A stretch of DNA of 64,000 nt from assembly GCA_903952205.1 (NCBI GenBank), contig CAJBEZ010000029.1:47117-111116 (forward strand). The letters run 5' to 3'. Of the stretch, positions 1 to 9,082 are shown one piece after another. The DNA is from an uncultured Desulfomonile sp. (GTDB lineage: Bacteria; Desulfobacterota; Desulfomonilia; Desulfomonilales; Desulfomonilaceae). Position numbers and translations under genes: made by a program. The notes below the pieces were generated by a model, which worked only from the letters and a program-made list of their open reading frames with translations, made no database searches and was not told the origin of the DNA. Positions within the stretch are counted from its first letter, which is position 1. Every line of letters starts with the position of its first letter.

Positions 1-2
1 CT

Positions 3-1565
3 ACAATCTATCCACACCATCCTGATTCGGTTCGAGTCATTCAGACTCATATTTCAATAGTTTTTCTGGCGGATAGTTTAGTCTACAAACTCAAGAAACC
101 CCTTTCACTTGGTTTTCTCGATTTTACCACGCTTGACAAAAGACAATTTTACTGCCGACAGGAGGTTGAACTCAATTCACGTTTTTCGAGAGACATCTAT
201 CTTGGGGTAGTTCCTGTAAATGAATCACAGGAAGACGGAATAAACCTGAACGGGCACGGCCCTGTAATTGAATATGCGGTTTTAATGCGATTCGTGCCTG
301 ACGAAAAAATTCTTAAGAATGCCCTGGCCCAAAACGCCGTGGAACAAACAACCATTGACAGAGTGGCCGATAGCATCCTCGAGTATCATTCTAAGGCTTC
401 AGGTGGTCCACGGGTCTCAATCTTCGGGGCCCCGGAAGTAATCATACAGAACGTTTTGGAAAACTTCATTCAGACAGAGCCTTTCATCGGTAAAACGATC
501 CCCGTGGAAACATTTGAGTTTATAAAAAGAGAATCGTTGGGTTACTTGAAACGCAACAGGGAATTCCTGGAGGAACGCGTCAAGCAGGGCCATATACGGG
601 ATTGCCACGGCGACCTTCATTTGGACCACGTGGTTCTTTTTGATCCGATAATGTTGATGGATTGCATTGAGTTTAATGACAGGTTCAGGTATTCGGATTG
701 TCTTGCAGACCTTGCATTTCTGCTGATGGATTTGGACTTTTCGGGCTACCCCGCTTTTTCTAACAGAGTATTGACCAGATATATGAGGGACTGTCAGGAC
801 AACAAGTCAAACGAACTTTTAAGATTTTATCAATCTTATCGAGCCTATGTCAGAGGCAAAGTTCAGAGCTTCACTTTAAATGAACCGGAGATTGACGAAA
901 AAACGAGGCTCAGGTCGGCTTCTATCGCGAAGGATTATTTTACTCTGGCGAGGGTCTATTTTGCCCCACGACCTGAACCGGCGCTTGTGATAACCTGTGG
1001 GCTGATGGGATCCGGGAAGAGTTTTCTGTCTTCGAGGCTTGGAACAAGACTAGGGATAGATACCATCAGGTCGGATGTGGTAAGAAAAAAATCATTTGGT
1101 CTTGAGCGGTCTGAACATATGCTTGACAATTATGGGGCTGGAATCTATACGCGAGAATCGTCCGACAGGACTTATGGGGCCATGCTCGATGAAGCGAAAA
1201 CGAGGCTTGGGGAAGGCCGTCACGTCATACTGGACGCTTCCTTTGCGCAAAAAAGGCTGAGGCTGCAAGCCTTGAATTTGGCGAAGAGCCTTGACGCACG
1301 TTTAATAATTATTCATTGCGAAGCTTCGGATGATATTATTCTTGAACGGCTGGCCGCAAGGATGAAAGACTTCGAAGAACCTTCGGACGGTAGATGGGAA
1401 CTCTACCATAGTCAAAAAACCGACTTTGAGAAGGTAAACCCGGGAGAGGAGAGCGGCTACGTTCGTTACACTCCGGATATCGACATCAACACTTTTTTGA
1501 CTTCGACAGCAAGAGAGATAGCCTTTGGTTTTCCAAATTCAGCTTGCCGGAAATTTGATGATTAG
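3..1565 (+). CDS. APH-like domain fused to P-loop kinase, 5' truncated
   Basis: The reading frame is open from the first complete codon of the window, so the true start lies upstream; the first ATG in frame (285) is internal. The N-terminal part resembles the aminoglycoside-phosphotransferase-like family (COG2187): it has the start 'YKLKKPLSLGFLDF' and, further on, 'CHGDLHLDH' with 'DCIEFN', which match the catalytic and metal-binding loops of that kinase fold. The C-terminal ~170 residues form a second, P-loop kinase domain (COG0645-like, gluconokinase/zeta-like) with Walker A 'GLMGSGKS'. This two-domain fusion is a known family; the substrate is not known. It probably phosphorylates a small molecule in the cytoplasm. 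The following lipoprotein gene starts about 70 bases downstream, so they may be co-transcribed. Family call is firm, function is not. Confidence 0.85.
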   Translation, partial: TIYPHHPDSVRVIQTHISIVFLADSLVYKLKKPLSLGFLDFTTLDKRQFYCRQEVELNSRFSRDIYLGVVPVNESQEDGINLNGHGPVIEYAVLMRFVPDEKILKNALAQNAVEQTTIDRVADSILEYHSKASGGPRVSIFGAPEVIIQNVLENFIQTEPFIGKTIPVETFEFIKRESLGYLKRNREFLEERVKQGHIRDCHGDLHLDHVVLFDPIMLMDCIEFNDRFRYSDCLADLAFLLMDLDFSGYPAFSNRVLTRYMRDCQDNKSNELLRFYQSYRAYVRGKVQSFTLNEPEIDEKTRLRSASIAKDYFTLARVYFAPRPEPALVITCGLMGSGKSFLSSRLGTRLGIDTIRSDVVRKKSFGLERSEHMLDNYGAGIYTRESSDRTYGAMLDEAKTRLGEGRHVILDASFAQKRLRLQALNLAKSLDARLIIIHCEASDDIILERLAARMKDFEEPSDGRWELYHSQKTDFEKVNPGEESGYVRYTPDIDINTFLTSTAREIAFGFPNSACRKFDD

Positions 1566-1633
1566 TGTCGATTCCTTTTCGCTTATGTATTCATATGCCT
1601 GAAAATTATATTACGTCATTGGGGTCTTTAAGA

Positions 1634-2530
1634 ATGTCCCGGGTTCTCTCTCGATCTTCATTAGCAATGCTGGCTTTATTGGTGACCGGCTTCACCTCCT
1701 GCGTACCGCAAAAAACCGAGACACCGGGGAAATTGCAAAAAACAGTCGAACTGCATTATCAACTTGGAATCAATTATCTAAATGAAGGGAAAACTCCGCA
1801 GGCCCTTAAGGAACTTCTTGCCGCGCAGACCCTCGCCCCAGGGAACGCTGATGTCGAACATGCCCTGGGATTGGCCTATCAGCGCAAGGGAATGTATAAC
1901 GAAGCCATAGAGCAATATAAAAAAGCTCTAACTAAAGAACCGAAATTTACAGAGGCCAAAAACAACCTCGGGACGGCATTCCTTGCCAAAGGCGAGCCTA
2001 ACGAGGCCATTCCAATATTCGAGGAATGTTTGGGGGACCCAAACTATTCCACTCCAGAAAAGGCGGCCTACAATCTCGGTGTGGCGTACAACCAGAAAAA
2101 GGACGTAGACAAGGCCATTCTTAACTATGAAAGAGCGGCGCTCCTTAAAAAGGACAATATCAACGCTCTGTTCAATCTGGGGTTTTGTCATGAAGAAAAA
2201 AAGGACCTCGCCAAAGCTCTGGAAAATTATAAAAAAGCGGTTGAAATTGACCCTTCATTCAAGGAAGCCCTTTATAGAATGGGGTTGATCTATCAGGAAC
2301 GAAAGGAATATTCGCCGGCTTATGACATGTTTCGAAAAGTCGTGGAGATCGATCCCGAGTATATGGCCGCACACTTGAAACTGGCCGATCTGATGTTGAT
2401 CGAAGGTTCTAAAACCGAAGGGATCAAAAAACTGGAATTCGTAATTAAAAGTGATCCGGAAGGACAAATCGGTCAGGAGGCGAAGCGTCTTCTAGAACAG
2501 ACAGGGGACACGAAAGCCGGCGGCAAGTGA
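1634..2530 (+). CDS. TPR-repeat lipoprotein (PilF/PilW-like)
   Basis: A 298-residue protein beginning with a signal peptide and a lipobox ending 'TGFTSC', so Cys23 should be lipidated and the protein attached to a membrane facing the periplasm. The rest is about six consecutive tetratricopeptide repeats, with the usual pattern of paired helices ('A..NLG.A....G...EA...') and ending near residue 290. TPR lipoproteins of this size include PilF/PilW, which help assemble the type IV pilus secretin, but the repeats alone cannot prove that role. The frame can be extended upstream to a GTG at 1565 overlapping the previous stop; I chose the ATG at 1634 because it places the signal peptide at the N terminus. 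A pilin-like gene lies 4 kb away on the other strand. Confidence 0.8.
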   Translation: MSRVLSRSSLAMLALLVTGFTSCVPQKTETPGKLQKTVELHYQLGINYLNEGKTPQALKELLAAQTLAPGNADVEHALGLAYQRKGMYNEAIEQYKKALTKEPKFTEAKNNLGTAFLAKGEPNEAIPIFEECLGDPNYSTPEKAAYNLGVAYNQKKDVDKAILNYERAALLKKDNINALFNLGFCHEEKKDLAKALENYKKAVEIDPSFKEALYRMGLIYQERKEYSPAYDMFRKVVEIDPEYMAAHLKLADLMLIEGSKTEGIKKLEFVIKSDPEGQIGQEAKRLLEQTGDTKAGGK

Positions 2531-2617
2531 AAATCAGGTCGGTCCGGCTTCACTCAACCAACTGGTCTTAGTTGAATATTCCGGAGCGGATAAAGATCAC
2601 AAACCAAGGAGTGGAAC

Positions 2618-3217
2618 ATGCCCAAGATTCTAAGAGCATTGATAAGTGTAACAGATAAAAATGGAGTTGGGGAATTCGCTATGGAACTCCAGAAATTCGG
2701 AGTAGAGATCCTTTCTACAGGAGGGACGGCAAAGACTATCGCCGGATTTGGAGTAAAAATCAAAGAAGTTTCAGAATTTACCGGATTTCCGGAAATGCTC
2801 GACGGGCGGGTAAAAACATTGCATCCGAAAGTACACGGGGGCATCCTGGGAATTCGTTCCAACCCTGAACATCTGAAGGCCATGAATAAGCATGGTATTG
2901 AACCCATTGACATGGTCGTGGTTAACCTTTACGCCTTCGAAAAAACGATTGCCGACCCGCAGTGCGACCTCGCCAATGCAATAGAAAACATTGATATTGG
3001 GGGGCCAACCCTACTAAGGGCCGCGGCGAAAAATTATCCTTTTGTAACAGTCGTGACTGATCCGAATGATTATCAAACCGTGATCTCAGATATGAAGAAA
3101 ACTGGGGGATCAGTATCAGAAGCTACGAATTTCAGGCTGGCAAAGAAGGTTTTTAGGCTTACGAACCAATATGATGGAGCGATAGCAGGCTACCTCGAAT
3201 CAATAAGTTCCTTGTGA
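2618..3217 (+). CDS. purH: Free-standing IMP cyclohydrolase (PurH N-terminal domain only)
   Basis: This 199-residue protein matches the N-terminal MGS-like IMP cyclohydrolase half of bifunctional PurH: '[15 protein letters not shown]', 'STGGTAKTI', '[16 protein letters not shown]' and '[16 protein letters not shown]' are the family's hallmark segments. It should close FAICAR to IMP, the last step of purine synthesis. The AICAR transformylase half (about 310 further residues in normal PurH) is absent: the gene stops with TGA and purE starts 33 bases later in a different frame with no leftover coding sequence. It is therefore a clean single-domain gene rather than a frameshift. The start has a good ribosome site (AAGGAG, 2606-2613 region). 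The transformylase must be encoded elsewhere. Confidence 0.93.
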   Translation: MPKILRALISVTDKNGVGEFAMELQKFGVEILSTGGTAKTIAGFGVKIKEVSEFTGFPEMLDGRVKTLHPKVHGGILGIRSNPEHLKAMNKHGIEPIDMVVVNLYAFEKTIADPQCDLANAIENIDIGGPTLLRAAAKNYPFVTVVTDPNDYQTVISDMKKTGGSVSEATNFRLAKKVFRLTNQYDGAIAGYLESISSL

Positions 3218-3250
3218 TTGTTAATCAATTAGTCGTCAGGTGGTATTAAC

Positions 3251-3748
3251 ATGGACGATATTCAGGTTGGAATCCTTATGGGAAGTGATTCAGACCTCCC
3301 AAAAATGAAAAAAGCGGCTGAAATATTAAGTGAATTCGGTGTCCCGTATTATATGACAGTAGCTTCAGCCCACAGAACGCCGGAGAGAGTGAGTGAAATC
3401 GCCAGGCGCGCGGAAAAAGAAGGCTGGAAGGTACTTATTGCAGGGGCTGGAATGGCTGCGCATCTAGCGGGATTCCTTGCGGCCCATACTGTTACGCCAA
3501 TCATCGGGGTCCCTATGGATTCTTCTTCTCTTGGAGGAATCGACTCCTTGCTATCAACGGTTCAGATGCCGGGTGGAATCCCCGTAGCATGTATGGGGTT
3601 AGGATCCAGTGGCGCAAAAAACGCCGGCCTGTTCGCTGTTGAAATACTGGCGTGTTTTGATAAGGATTTGCGGCAGAAGCTTATCGAATACAGGCTGGAG
3701 CAAAAGAGGTTAATTGAAGAAAAAGCCTCGGCCATGGAAGGACGATAA
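3251..3748 (+). CDS. purE: N5-carboxyaminoimidazole ribonucleotide mutase
   Basis: A 165-residue protein of the PurE class I family, normal in length. It carries the signature 'GILMGSDSDLPKM' at the start and 'SAHRTPERV' around residue 40, where the His is the catalytic acid/base, then the 'AGAGMAAHLAGFLAAHT' and 'PVIGVP'-type loop. It shifts the carboxylate of N5-CAIR to give CAIR in purine synthesis, as a cytoplasmic octamer. It follows the IMP cyclohydrolase by 33 bases, so the two purine genes most likely form one transcript that ends at the hairpin at 3813. Ribosome site AGGTGG lies about nine bases before ATG. Confidence 0.96.
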   Translation: MDDIQVGILMGSDSDLPKMKKAAEILSEFGVPYYMTVASAHRTPERVSEIARRAEKEGWKVLIAGAGMAAHLAGFLAAHTVTPIIGVPMDSSSLGGIDSLLSTVQMPGGIPVACMGLGSSGAKNAGLFAVEILACFDKDLRQKLIEYRLEQKRLIEEKASAMEGR

Positions 3749-3812
3749 CCTGGTATGTCCAAACAACTTTCAACTGACTTCACAGCAGATCGGTTCAACG
3801 CTGTTTTTTGAG

Positions 3813-3860
3813 CTGGCGCAGGCTGTTTCAAAGATCCTGCGCCGGTAAATATTTTTTTTA
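3813..3860 (+). terminator. Rho-independent terminator after purE
   Basis: Arms CTGGCGCAGG (3813-3822) and CCTGCGCCGG (3836-3845) pair over ten positions with one G-T wobble and a 13-base loop. An A/T stretch with an eight-T run follows on the plus strand. The T run overlaps the stop codon of the convergent aldolase gene. Confidence 0.8.
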
Positions 3861-5150
3861 ATCGTCGAAGTTTCCTTTAGGTCCCTTGTCAGTGTCAATT
3901 GTAGCGCCTTTTTCACGGATCTTTCCAACAGTCCAATCAGCAGGGTTCTCAATTCTCTTGGCTTTTGGGCCAAGGTCATAGGAATTGGCCTTCAAGATTT
4001 CTTCGATGGCAAGCCCTGCCGTATCCTGACCATTGAAGACGTCGGAGATAAGTAGGTAAACAAAGTCTTCCACACCCTTGATCATTCTTTCCCTATCCAT
4101 GGCAGATAGACCAAGAAGCTGGTTTTCAAAGGGCAGGTTCAATTTTTTGTAATCTCCGCCCTTCCAGCCTTTGTCCTTGGCTGTTGCGACCATCTTGTCC
4201 CACATGGCGTTGGATGGGCCGGCTTCAGGAATCTTGATGAAATTACCGTCACTATCCTGAATCGCGTTTCCGTATTCATTGACTTTCAATCCCCAAGACA
4301 CCATTTGAAGGGCGGTGGCTACGTTAGCCTTAGTGGTGCGGGTTTTCTCGACTATTGAGCGAAGACGATCAAAACTGTTGCCCGAAGTTCCATGCTGCGC
4401 CCCAGAAACATGATATGGTTCCAACGCTTTATGGATGTTGGCCGTCAGGTCCACTTGAATGCCGGCGTCTGAAGCTTCCAGACCATGGGTTGTTCCATTG
4501 TTGAGAGCAATCCAATCTGGGAAAAGGTCATTGGCGTTGAGTCCTTTTATCAGAAACAGCGCTTCTTCCACCGTGGACAACCCTGTTTTCCCCTTGATTT
4601 CACCGACTTCAGTCTCATAACCCGCCCAGCGGGGCAGGAACTTTGAGAGTTCAAGGTTTGCCAGCAAGTTGTCGGCATCCGGCAAGTGAGAAGCGTCAAT
4701 CGCTATCGAGGTCATTCCAGCGTCAAACAGGCTGGGGATTTCGGTCTTGGCGACAACCAGGTCTTTCTCGCTCTTGATACCGTAGTGGTCGGCGTGTATT
4801 GCCACAGGAACTGTTATTCCAAGCTCATTGCATATTGAATCCACAAGTCTGGCCATGTTCCACAGGCTCACCGCGCAGTAAGCGTTTGAACCTCCCTCGG
4901 ATTTGGCGATCTCTATGATTATTGCGGCGTTGGCTCTCTGGGCGGCCCTTAGCGCGCCATAGGCAACAAAGGAATTCCTTACGCTGGCTGCTATAGCCAT
5001 AGCCTTTCCCTTTTTTATCATCGCCCGGTCTATGACTTTTCCACTTACGAGTAAGGCTTTGGAATTGGGGAACAGTTTTACCACATTAGGTGGGCGGCCC
5101 ACATTTAAAGCTTTTTCATAATCCGCAGAGGAAACTCCGTGAGATGACAT
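3858..5150 (-). CDS. fba: Class II fructose-bisphosphate aldolase
   Basis: A 430-residue metal-dependent aldolase, of the longer class II type found in several anaerobic bacteria. It cleaves fructose 1,6-bisphosphate to dihydroxyacetone phosphate and glyceraldehyde 3-phosphate, or makes it in gluconeogenesis. Visible are the metal-site segments 'VAIHADHYG' (about residue 118), 'NNGTTHG' (about 215) and 'VSGAQHGTSG' (about 245), each giving a histidine ligand or phosphate contact. An in-frame ATG four codons upstream (5162) itself contains the GGAGG that serves as ribosome site for the ATG at 5150, so the shorter start is preferred. It stands alone, convergent with purE, and a 170-base gap separates it from the pilin-like pair. 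Confidence 0.92.
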   Translation of the reverse strand: MSSHGVSSADYEKALNVGRPPNVVKLFPNSKALLVSGKVIDRAMIKKGKAMAIAASVRNSFVAYGALRAAQRANAAIIIEIAKSEGGSNAYCAVSLWNMARLVDSICNELGITVPVAIHADHYGIKSEKDLVVAKTEIPSLFDAGMTSIAIDASHLPDADNLLANLELSKFLPRWAGYETEVGEIKGKTGLSTVEEALFLIKGLNANDLFPDWIALNNGTTHGLEASDAGIQVDLTANIHKALEPYHVSGAQHGTSGNSFDRLRSIVEKTRTTKANVATALQMVSWGLKVNEYGNAIQDSDGNFIKIPEAGPSNAMWDKMVATAKDKGWKGGDYKKLNLPFENQLLGLSAMDRERMIKGVEDFVYLLISDVFNGQDTAGLAIEEILKANSYDLGPKAKRIENPADWTVGKIREKGATIDTDKGPKGNFDD

Positions 5151-5319
5151 GACACCCTCCATTATGTTTTGTTGTACCTTGTGATCGTATCTTTTTCGTT
5201 CCGGCGCTATGTTAAGTCTTAAGACTGGTTACGCGCGTCCGGTTCGTTAAAATCATTATAATGTTAAATGCGAGGGGGAACCAACGGGTTTTTGGTTTTT
5301 TCAACCGTATGACAGATTT

Positions 5320-5817
5320 TTAATAATGTTTGGACCTCGAAGATCTCTGAGCCTCTGTCACTTTACCAACATTACGGTCCCACTGGAGTTCCGCTGGAGG
5401 ATAACCAGCAGCGCTTATAATTTTCAGATCATATTCAGTTGAATTCTTACGCTGCGGAGCGTCTGAAAGGTCTAATCTGACCGCTCCAAAATGAAGGGGC
5501 TTGAAAGCGCTTGCATCCCCTACAGTGTAGGTCTTTCCAGCAAACTCGAGATCCAGCGATTTTATCCACCATAGTGTCCCGTTATGAAGTTCGACTTTAA
5601 GATATGGGCTACCATTGTCTTCCCTGAATCTTAAATATCCTGTCGCAAAAACCCTATGAAGGTCTTCCTTTCCCAAAGCCTCGTATGGTTGGGCCACCAG
5701 TGAATCACGTAACAGAAACCCGACAACCAGCATGGCAGAAATAAAAACTCCTGCGATTACTATTGCTACGATATAAATTTCGTTGCGTTTCAGGGCTTTA
5801 AGCAGGCTTCGGTTCAT
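5320..5817 (-). CDS. Membrane-anchored hypothetical protein after pilin
   Basis: A 165-residue protein with one hydrophobic segment at about residues 16-37 ('IVAIVIAGVFISAMLVVGFLL') preceded by basic residues, giving a type II anchor with the bulk of the protein outside the cytoplasm. The remainder is a probable beta-rich domain with no motif I recognise. Its ATG overlaps the TGA of the pilin-like gene upstream (ATGA, 5814-5817), so the two are translationally coupled and their products are probably functionally linked, perhaps in surface fibre or secretion. No prepilin cleavage site is seen. Function unknown. Confidence 0.7.
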   Translation of the reverse strand: MNRSLLKALKRNEIYIVAIVIAGVFISAMLVVGFLLRDSLVAQPYEALGKEDLHRVFATGYLRFREDNGSPYLKVELHNGTLWWIKSLDLEFAGKTYTVGDASAFKPLHFGAVRLDLSDAPQRKNSTEYDLKIISAAGYPPAELQWDRNVGKVTEAQRSSRSKHY

Positions 5818-6245
5818 TCAAGATCTTCCTGTGACCTAAAGACTGTACTTATTTTACCTGTTTCGGAATCATATTTGTGAATTATTTTGGCGCCCTTGTA
5901 ATAGGCTGTTCCATTAAACGCTTTTTTTTCAAAGCCTTTTGTCGAAATATTCAACTCAACTCCGGCTGGAGCGACAACTTGAGTCTTGGTTCCATTTGGC
6001 GCAGTCAGAATCGCGTTGGGACCGTTTCCCGAGATTTTTGCATCGAAGTATCGGTGTTCGTGAGCAAAGAAATCTTCTTGGGCTTTGGCCGCCATCATTA
6101 GGGTTTTGGCCGCCAGTTCACTCATCCGTCTTTCCCTATAAGAATCAATCTCCAGAAAGTAAATTACCGCCAGTACAGCTATGATTAGAATAACTGTAGT
6201 CATCTCCAGGAGTGTGAAGCCTGTCTTGCTTCTCAAAAGTTTCAT
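5814..6245 (-). CDS. Type IV pilin/pseudopilin-like protein
   Basis: A 143-residue protein with a class III prepilin signal: short basic leader 'MKLLRSKTG', then 'FTLLEMTTVILIIAVLAVI', where cleavage follows the Gly and Glu at mature position 5 is present. A hydrophobic helix and a C-terminal globular domain with a 'TAYYKGAKIIHKYDSETG' segment follow, as in PilA/PilE/GspG-type subunits. It should be processed by PilD and assembled into a pilus or pseudopilus. An upstream in-frame start (6263) exists, but AGGAG directly precedes the ATG at 6245. No assembly ATPase, platform or secretin gene lies nearby, so the machine it belongs to is encoded elsewhere. Confidence 0.85.
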   Translation of the reverse strand: MKLLRSKTGFTLLEMTTVILIIAVLAVIYFLEIDSYRERRMSELAAKTLMMAAKAQEDFFAHEHRYFDAKISGNGPNAILTAPNGTKTQVVAPAGVELNISTKGFEKKAFNGTAYYKGAKIIHKYDSETGKISTVFRSQEDLE

Positions 6246-6371
6246 ATCCTTCTCCTGCTCCATTTTAGCCTGATTCCACTGTAGCTGCTGTAACCAGGTC
6301 TCTGGATTCTCAGGCTTAAGGGCAGGTTATTCCACCATTCACAGTATGTCAAGATTATTAAATACATACAA

Positions 6372-7223
6372 TCAACAGTTTATATGTCCATGATAAACTG
6401 TTTCAGATGTTCCAGTCATAAGTACCGAAGTTTCTATAGATTCCCATGTGATATCTAATGTGCCGCCCAGAAGTTCTATCGAGACTTGGTGATCAGTAAG
6501 CCCTTTCAGAATGGTTGTTACAGCCGCCGCACAGGCCCCGGTTCCGCAGGCTAAAGTCTCACCACTTCCTCTTTCCCATACTCTCATAAGAACGCGTCCC
6601 CTGTTGAGAACTTTCACAAATTCAACATTAGTTTTTGCCGGAAACATCCCGTGGTTTTCTATGGCTGAACCAAATCTGCTTGGGGCTTGGTCCAGATCAT
6701 TTTTATCGTACACAATTACACAGTGGGGATTGCCCATTGAAACGAACGAACAAAAAAAAGTTTCTCCTTCGGCCATTAGAGGATAGTCTAATATTGGGGG
6801 TTTACTATTGATTGCTGATACCGGAATACTGTTTGGATCAAAGATCGGCTTGCCCATATCGACGCGTACTTTGGAAATTCGTCCGGATTCATCAGCCAGC
6901 AAATCCAGACCTTTGACACCAGCCCTGGTTTCAATCCTGAGGCTGGTCTTTCGTGTAAGGCCATTGTCATAAACGTATTTTCCGAGACATCGAATTCCAT
7001 TACCGCACATTTCCGCAATAGATCCATCCGAGTTCACATAATCCATAAAAAAGTCCGCAATTTCAGAAGGCCTTACCACAATCAAGCCGTCAGCGCCAAC
7101 GCCAATGCGGCGATCACAAAGATACGCCGCCTGCGCCGGGGAAATGGCCAGGGAATTTCCTAAATCATGTAAAACAACAAAATCGTTTTTGGCTCCGTGC
7201 ATTTTTTGAAATTCCAGTTTCAT
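6372..7223 (-). CDS. dapF: Diaminopimelate epimerase
   Basis: A 283-residue enzyme that converts LL- to meso-diaminopimelate for lysine and peptidoglycan synthesis. Both catalytic cysteines sit in intact motifs: 'EMCGNGIRC' near residue 73 and 'ETLACGTGACA' near residue 225. The N terminus 'FQKMHGAKNDFVV' is typical and the length is normal. It is followed on the same strand, after about 125 bases, by the pilin-like gene, with no obvious functional link. Start at ATG 7223 with a weak GGGG ribosome site. Confidence 0.96.
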   Translation of the reverse strand: MKLEFQKMHGAKNDFVVLHDLGNSLAISPAQAAYLCDRRIGVGADGLIVVRPSEIADFFMDYVNSDGSIAEMCGNGIRCLGKYVYDNGLTRKTSLRIETRAGVKGLDLLADESGRISKVRVDMGKPIFDPNSIPVSAINSKPPILDYPLMAEGETFFCSFVSMGNPHCVIVYDKNDLDQAPSRFGSAIENHGMFPAKTNVEFVKVLNRGRVLMRVWERGSGETLACGTGACAAAVTTILKGLTDHQVSIELLGGTLDITWESIETSVLMTGTSETVYHGHINC

Positions 7224-7301
7224 TCATACCCCTGTGCCCTAATTGGCGCTCCGCACATCAGTTAGAGATAAATCTCCGCAAAACGTGTATATAGTTACAT
7301 C

Positions 7302-7511
7302 ATGAAATATCTGAGCACAATCCTGCTTATAATTCTAACGTGGCTTGTAGTAGACGAATTCATACTGAAACGCAATGAGTCAGGCAGAAAATATTCAATA
7401 ATCGACAGATGGAAGGATCTTGGCGCGAGGATTCACTCTGTCATAGGCATTTTGGCCCTGGTGATTTTGATCATTTATACTCTTAGGCTGGTAGTTTATG
7501 TTTTTTTCTAG
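7302..7511 (+). CDS. Small two-helix membrane protein
   Basis: A predicted 69-residue protein with two hydrophobic segments (about residues 3-20 and 46-68) separated by a charged, basic loop. It is divergent from dapF and convergent with the thiolase, and a GC-rich hairpin follows it. I recognise no family. The hydrophobic-charged-hydrophobic layout and the flanking intergenic spaces favour a real gene over chance, but no ribosome site stands out. Confidence 0.5.
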   Translation: MKYLSTILLIILTWLVVDEFILKRNESGRKYSIIDRWKDLGARIHSVIGILALVILIIYTLRLVVYVFF

Positions 7512-7516
7512 ATAAC

Positions 7517-7546
7517 GCGCGCAGAAAATTGACATTCCCTGCGCGC
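7517..7546. terminator. GC-rich hairpin between convergent genes
   Basis: Perfect 8-base arms GCGCGCAG (7517-7524) and CTGCGCGC (7539-7546) with a 14-base loop lie between two converging genes. There is no T tract on either side, so termination is inferred only from position and stem strength. Confidence 0.4.
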
Positions 7547-7592
7547 AATCATTGGCGTCGAGTCAGATTCAAACGCTCAACAAATTCTAAAT

Positions 7593-8822
7593 CTACATCA
7601 TTTCAATCGCACAGGCCATTGATACACCGCCACCTCCACAAAGAGTGGCAAGTCCGAGACTCTTGTTACGTTTTTTCATCCCATGGATCAGCGTGACTAT
7701 GAGCCTCGAGCCAGTGCTCCCTACCGGATGTCCCAAGCCTATTCCGGAACCATTCACGTTTGTTATCTCACGATTGAGATTTAGTTCTTTCTCGCATCCA
7801 AGGTACTGAGCCGCAAAAGCCTCATTCAACTCAATCAGTTCAAAGTCCCCCTGTTTCAGGCCGGACTTCTTCAGGAGGTTATTCACCGCCGGCACCGGGC
7901 TTAAACCCATTATGGTCGGATCGCAGGCTCCCATGCCAACGGCTTTAATGCGAGCAAGAGGTTTTAACCCCAAGGTTTTAGCCTTTTCGAGAGACATGAT
8001 TACCAGAGCGGAGGCCCCATCATTAATTCCGCTTGCGTTGCCGGCTGTAACAGTTCCAGTCTTGGGAATGAACGCCGGAGAGAGTTTGGCAAGCGCTTCC
8101 ATGGTTAGGCCTGGTCTGAAATGTTCATCTTTTTCAAAGATCTTTGGCTCTCCCTTTCTCTGGGGAACGGAAAGAGGAACTATTTCTTCGGCAAAGGAGC
8201 CATCCTTGGTAGCCCTTTCTACATTGTTGTGGCTCCGTAAAGCTATTTCATCCTGCTCCTGCCTGGATATTCCTAGTTTAAGAGCGACAAATTCAGCTGT
8301 ATGTCCCATAATGTATGGTTTGCCCCTGAAAAATTCTACCGGCCCATCCTGAGGATAGGGAAGTATGTGCGATCCACAGTGCAGCCCGGTAGTCATGGCG
8401 TCTGTAAGAGCGTCATTACCCATTCGAACACCCCACCTGGCTTTTTCAAGAGTGTATGGAACGCCTGACATGTGTTCCACACCACCTGCCAGAATAATGT
8501 CGGCTTCGCCCGCCTTTATCATTGCAGCGCCCGATAGCACGGCTTCCATGCCGGATATGCACACCCTGTTGATAGTGACAGCGGGCACGCTGTTCGGAAT
8601 CCCTGCGATCAAAGCCCCTATACGCGTTACGTTCATAGCGTCGGTCGGGTTGAGACAACAACCGAACCTTACATCTTCGATCATATCGGGAGTAATTCCA
8701 GCTCGCTCCATGGCGGCTTTCATGGGGACGGCCATGATGCTGGACGCATGCATGTCGCGCAAAGTTCCGCCAAAAGTTCCAATGGCGGTTCTACAACCAG
8801 AAACTATAACTACTTCTTTCAT
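7593..8822 (-). CDS. Acetyl-CoA acetyltransferase (thiolase)
   Basis: A 409-residue thiolase. The nucleophilic cysteine is in 'NRVCISGMEAV' (about residue 88), with 'NEAFAAQ' (about 350), 'GIGLGHPVGSTGSR' (about 380) and the second catalytic cysteine in 'LCGGGGVSMA' near the C terminus. It condenses or cleaves acetyl-CoA and acyl-CoA in the cytoplasm; whether the cell uses it for beta-oxidation or for synthesis cannot be told here, as no other acyl-CoA genes are adjacent. The ATG at 8822 is preceded by AGGAG; an in-frame start six codons upstream lacks one. Confidence 0.94.
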   Translation of the reverse strand: MKEVVIVSGCRTAIGTFGGTLRDMHASSIMAVPMKAAMERAGITPDMIEDVRFGCCLNPTDAMNVTRIGALIAGIPNSVPAVTINRVCISGMEAVLSGAAMIKAGEADIILAGGVEHMSGVPYTLEKARWGVRMGNDALTDAMTTGLHCGSHILPYPQDGPVEFFRGKPYIMGHTAEFVALKLGISRQEQDEIALRSHNNVERATKDGSFAEEIVPLSVPQRKGEPKIFEKDEHFRPGLTMEALAKLSPAFIPKTGTVTAGNASGINDGASALVIMSLEKAKTLGLKPLARIKAVGMGACDPTIMGLSPVPAVNNLLKKSGLKQGDFELIELNEAFAAQYLGCEKELNLNREITNVNGSGIGLGHPVGSTGSRLIVTLIHGMKKRNKSLGLATLCGGGGVSMACAIEMM

Positions 8823-9082
8823 GAAAAATCTCCTGATCAAATCGTCATTTTAACCTATAAACAAAACCGTAAATTGATTCACGTGTCAAACAACTTTTCA
8901 AAATTATTGAGAGGGTATCTGATGGCGAACAACGGATTCGCGGCACCGCAGGAATGTCAAACACCGGCATATTTAAGCTGGACGATAAACACACAATAGA
9001 CGCGCGTATTTAGACCTGACAGAGCGACAGAAAGGCGGATTGGCTCCCAAACATTTCTGCCGGGAGGTTCAAAATGATGAAG
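8823..9082. other. Intergenic region, no gene seen
   Basis: About 260 bases upstream of the thiolase and downstream of the response regulator, both on the minus strand. It must hold the thiolase promoter, but I see no convincing paired hexamers, hairpin or repeat. Confidence 0.4.

Noticed and set aside
7912..8853. Long plus-strand frames opposite the thiolase
   Set aside because: They are antisense shadows of a highly conserved gene with catalytic motifs on the minus strand.
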